A stretch of DNA of 64,000 nt from Senegalimassilia sp003474385 (GTDB taxonomy: Bacteria > Actinomycetota > Coriobacteriia > Coriobacteriales > Eggerthellaceae): assembly GCF_003474385.1 (NCBI RefSeq), contig NZ_QUCY01000002.1, positions 124,001-188,000 on the forward strand, read 5' to 3'. Positions 62,796-64,000 of the stretch are shown one piece after another; the first letter of the stretch is position 1, and each line of letters opens with the position of its first letter. A model generated the notes under the pieces. That model did no database searches. It worked only from the letters and a program-made list of their open reading frames with translations, and was not told the DNA's origin. A program made the position numbers and the translations under genes.

Positions 62796-63635
62796 ATGAG
62801 CGACATCCAGTGGCAACCTGGAAAGCAATACCGCGAGATCGTCTATGAAACGTACGAGGGCATCGCGAAGATCACCATCAACCGTCCTGCCAGGCGCAAC
62901 GCCTTCACGCCCCTGACGGTCAACGAGATGTACGACGCGTTCTCCGTTGCGCGTGACGATGCCTCCATCGGCGTCATCATCCTCACGGGCGCCAACCACG
63001 GCGGCCGTCACGAGGACGAGGCGTTCTGCAGCGGCGGCGACCAGAAGATCCGCGGCAACGGCGGCTACGTCGGTGAGGACAACATCCCCCGCCTGAATGT
63101 GCTCGACCTGCAGCGACTGATTCGCGTGGTGCCCAAGCCCGTGATCGCCATGGTCAACGGCTACGCCATCGGCGGCGGCCACGTGCTGCACATCCTGTGC
63201 GACCTGTCCATCGCCGCGGAAACGGCGAAGTTCGGCCAGACGGGCCCGAAGGTGGGCAGCTTCGACGCCGGATACGGCGCAGGCTACCTGGCGGCCATGG
63301 TCGGCCAGAAAAAGGCGCGCGAGATCTGGTACCTGTGCCGCCAGTACACGGCGCAGGAGGCGCTCGACATGGGCATGGTCAACAAGGTGGTGCCCTTTGA
63401 GCAGCTCGAGGAGGAGACCGTGCAGTGGGCGCGCGAGATGCTGCAGTTCAGCCCCACGGCGCTGCGCTTCATGAAGGCCTCCTTCAACGCCGCCACCGAC
63501 GGCCTGGCCGGCCTGCAGCAGTTCGCCGGCGATGCCACGTTGCTGTACTACACCACCGACGAGGCGAAGGAGGGCCGCGACGCGTTCAAGGAGAAGCGCA
63601 AGCCCGACTTCTCCAAGTATCCGAAGTTCCCGTAA
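62796..63635 (+). CDS. menB: 1,4-dihydroxy-2-naphthoyl-CoA synthase MenB
   Basis: MenB closes the naphthoate ring from OSB-CoA, a crotonase-fold enzyme. The 279-aa product has the oxyanion hole residues (AFCSGGDQKIRG and GGGHVLHILCDLSIA), the catalytic region TGPKVGSFDAGYGAGYLA and the C-terminal ATDGLAGLQQFAGDATLLYY that distinguishes MenB from other crotonases. Length is usual. GGAAGGAATCAC precedes the ATG. The partial menE begins 42 bp downstream. A regulator pair separates it from menH. Confidence 0.95.
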   Translation: MSDIQWQPGKQYREIVYETYEGIAKITINRPARRNAFTPLTVNEMYDAFSVARDDASIGVIILTGANHGGRHEDEAFCSGGDQKIRGNGGYVGEDNIPRLNVLDLQRLIRVVPKPVIAMVNGYAIGGGHVLHILCDLSIAAETAKFGQTGPKVGSFDAGYGAGYLAAMVGQKKAREIWYLCRQYTAQEALDMGMVNKVVPFEQLEEETVQWAREMLQFSPTALRFMKASFNAATDGLAGLQQFAGDATLLYYTTDEAKEGRDAFKEKRKPDFSKYPKFP

Positions 63636-63677
63636 GTCGTTTCAGCAGTTCAAGGTAAAGGTAGGCGCAGAACCCTC

Positions 63678-64000
63678 ATGATCGGCGTATTCGAAGGCAT
63701 GGTGCGGCAGAACCCGCAGCGCACGTGCTTCACGTTTGTCGATAAGGAAGGGAACGTGGAAGCGTTCTCGTATAGGGAAGCCCGCATGATGGCGGCGGGC
63801 CTGGCCAGCCTGTTGCGTCGAAGGGGCGTCGAGCCGGGTGATGCCGTGGTGATCGACCTGCCGAACAACCCGGCTTTCGTCATCATGCTGCTTGCGGCCG
63901 CCTACGGCGGGTTCTCGCTCATCACCATGAACACGCGCCTGACCGATGCCGAGAAGCAGGCGCGCCTGCTCGACCTGCAGCGCTCCCGCGCCGTGAACGT
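63678..64000 (+). CDS. menE: o-Succinylbenzoate-CoA ligase MenE, N-terminal part (gene runs off the window)
   Basis: MenE activates o-succinylbenzoate with CoA. Only 107 codons are inside the window. The start (MIGVFEGMVRQNPQRTCF) and the acyl-CoA ligase N-terminal features (ALASLLRRRGVEPGDAVVI-like, LPNNPAFVIMLLAA, GFSLITMNTRLTD) are seen. The AMP-binding motif lies beyond the window, so the exact substrate rests on location after menB. No strong ribosome site is seen before the ATG. menC was not found in the window. Confidence 0.75.
   Translation, partial: MIGVFEGMVRQNPQRTCFTFVDKEGNVEAFSYREARMMAAGLASLLRRRGVEPGDAVVIDLPNNPAFVIMLLAAAYGGFSLITMNTRLTDAEKQARLLDLQRSRAVN

Overview
The window is the chromosomal replication-origin region of a moderately GC-rich Gram-positive bacterium, most likely a member of the Coriobacteriia (Eggerthellaceae-like). 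This rests on actinobacterial features (a DUF721/DciA gene between recF and gyrB, many GTG/TTG starts, apparently leaderless promoters), on Coriobacteriia-style genes, and on Bacillus-like parS sites. No 16S rRNA gene is present, so the genus cannot be named.

Layout. 1-2.4 kb (minus strand): rpsF-ssb-rpsR-rplI, then the start of dnaB. 2.9-9.4 kb (minus): an acidic unknown protein, a MarR regulator, two serine tRNAs, a lone ABC ATPase, a parvulin lipoprotein, typA and a J-domain membrane protein. 9.5-9.7 kb: tRNA-Ala and tRNA-Ile. 10.6-21.6 kb (minus): gyrA, gyrB, dciA, recF, dnaN, dnaA and a GHKL-ATPase/winged-helix protein. 18.3-22.7 kb: a bipartite oriC, with a DnaA-trio-like unwinding element between dnaN and dnaA and a 1.1-kb AT-rich region of DnaA-box-like 9-mers before rpmH. 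22.7-28.1 kb (plus): rpmH-rnpA-yidD-yidC-khpB-rsmG-parA-parB. Leftward genes are thus mostly on the minus strand and rightward genes mostly on the plus strand, as expected for co-orientation with replication. 28-48 kb: rlmN, ddl, a DnaQ-DinG helicase/nuclease, two large membrane proteins (one a degenerate M28 peptidase with about 830 inserted residues), citrate synthase, tadA-ispE, a LemA/DUF2207 set, an EamA transporter and a shikimate-kinase-like protein. 48.7-55.3 kb: a decayed gene fragment, a glycine-riboswitch-controlled AGCS symporter, rlmH, exonuclease III, folE, a TauE permease and an ACT protein. 55.5-64 kb: a menaquinone cluster (menF, menD, menH, menB, start of menE) interrupted by a GGDEF-REC-HD-GYP protein and an HPt protein.

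The most striking pattern is the set of 12 perfect 16-bp parS palindromes (TGTTTCACGTGAAACA), plus one 15/16 match, over about 51 kb around oriC and the parAB genes. They lie in several contexts: in intergenic DNA, inside coding sequences (always read as Val-Ser-Arg-Glu-Thr), inside intrinsic-terminator stems, and in the spacer of the rlmN promoter. Together the genes supply initiation (DnaA, DnaN, DciA, DnaB), topology (GyrA/B), origin segregation (ParA/ParB/parS) and the usual ribosome and membrane-insertion neighbours. All five serine-family tRNAs found or counted here amount to four distinct tRNA-Ser genes, all on the minus strand. No CRISPR array, insertion sequence or prophage was seen.
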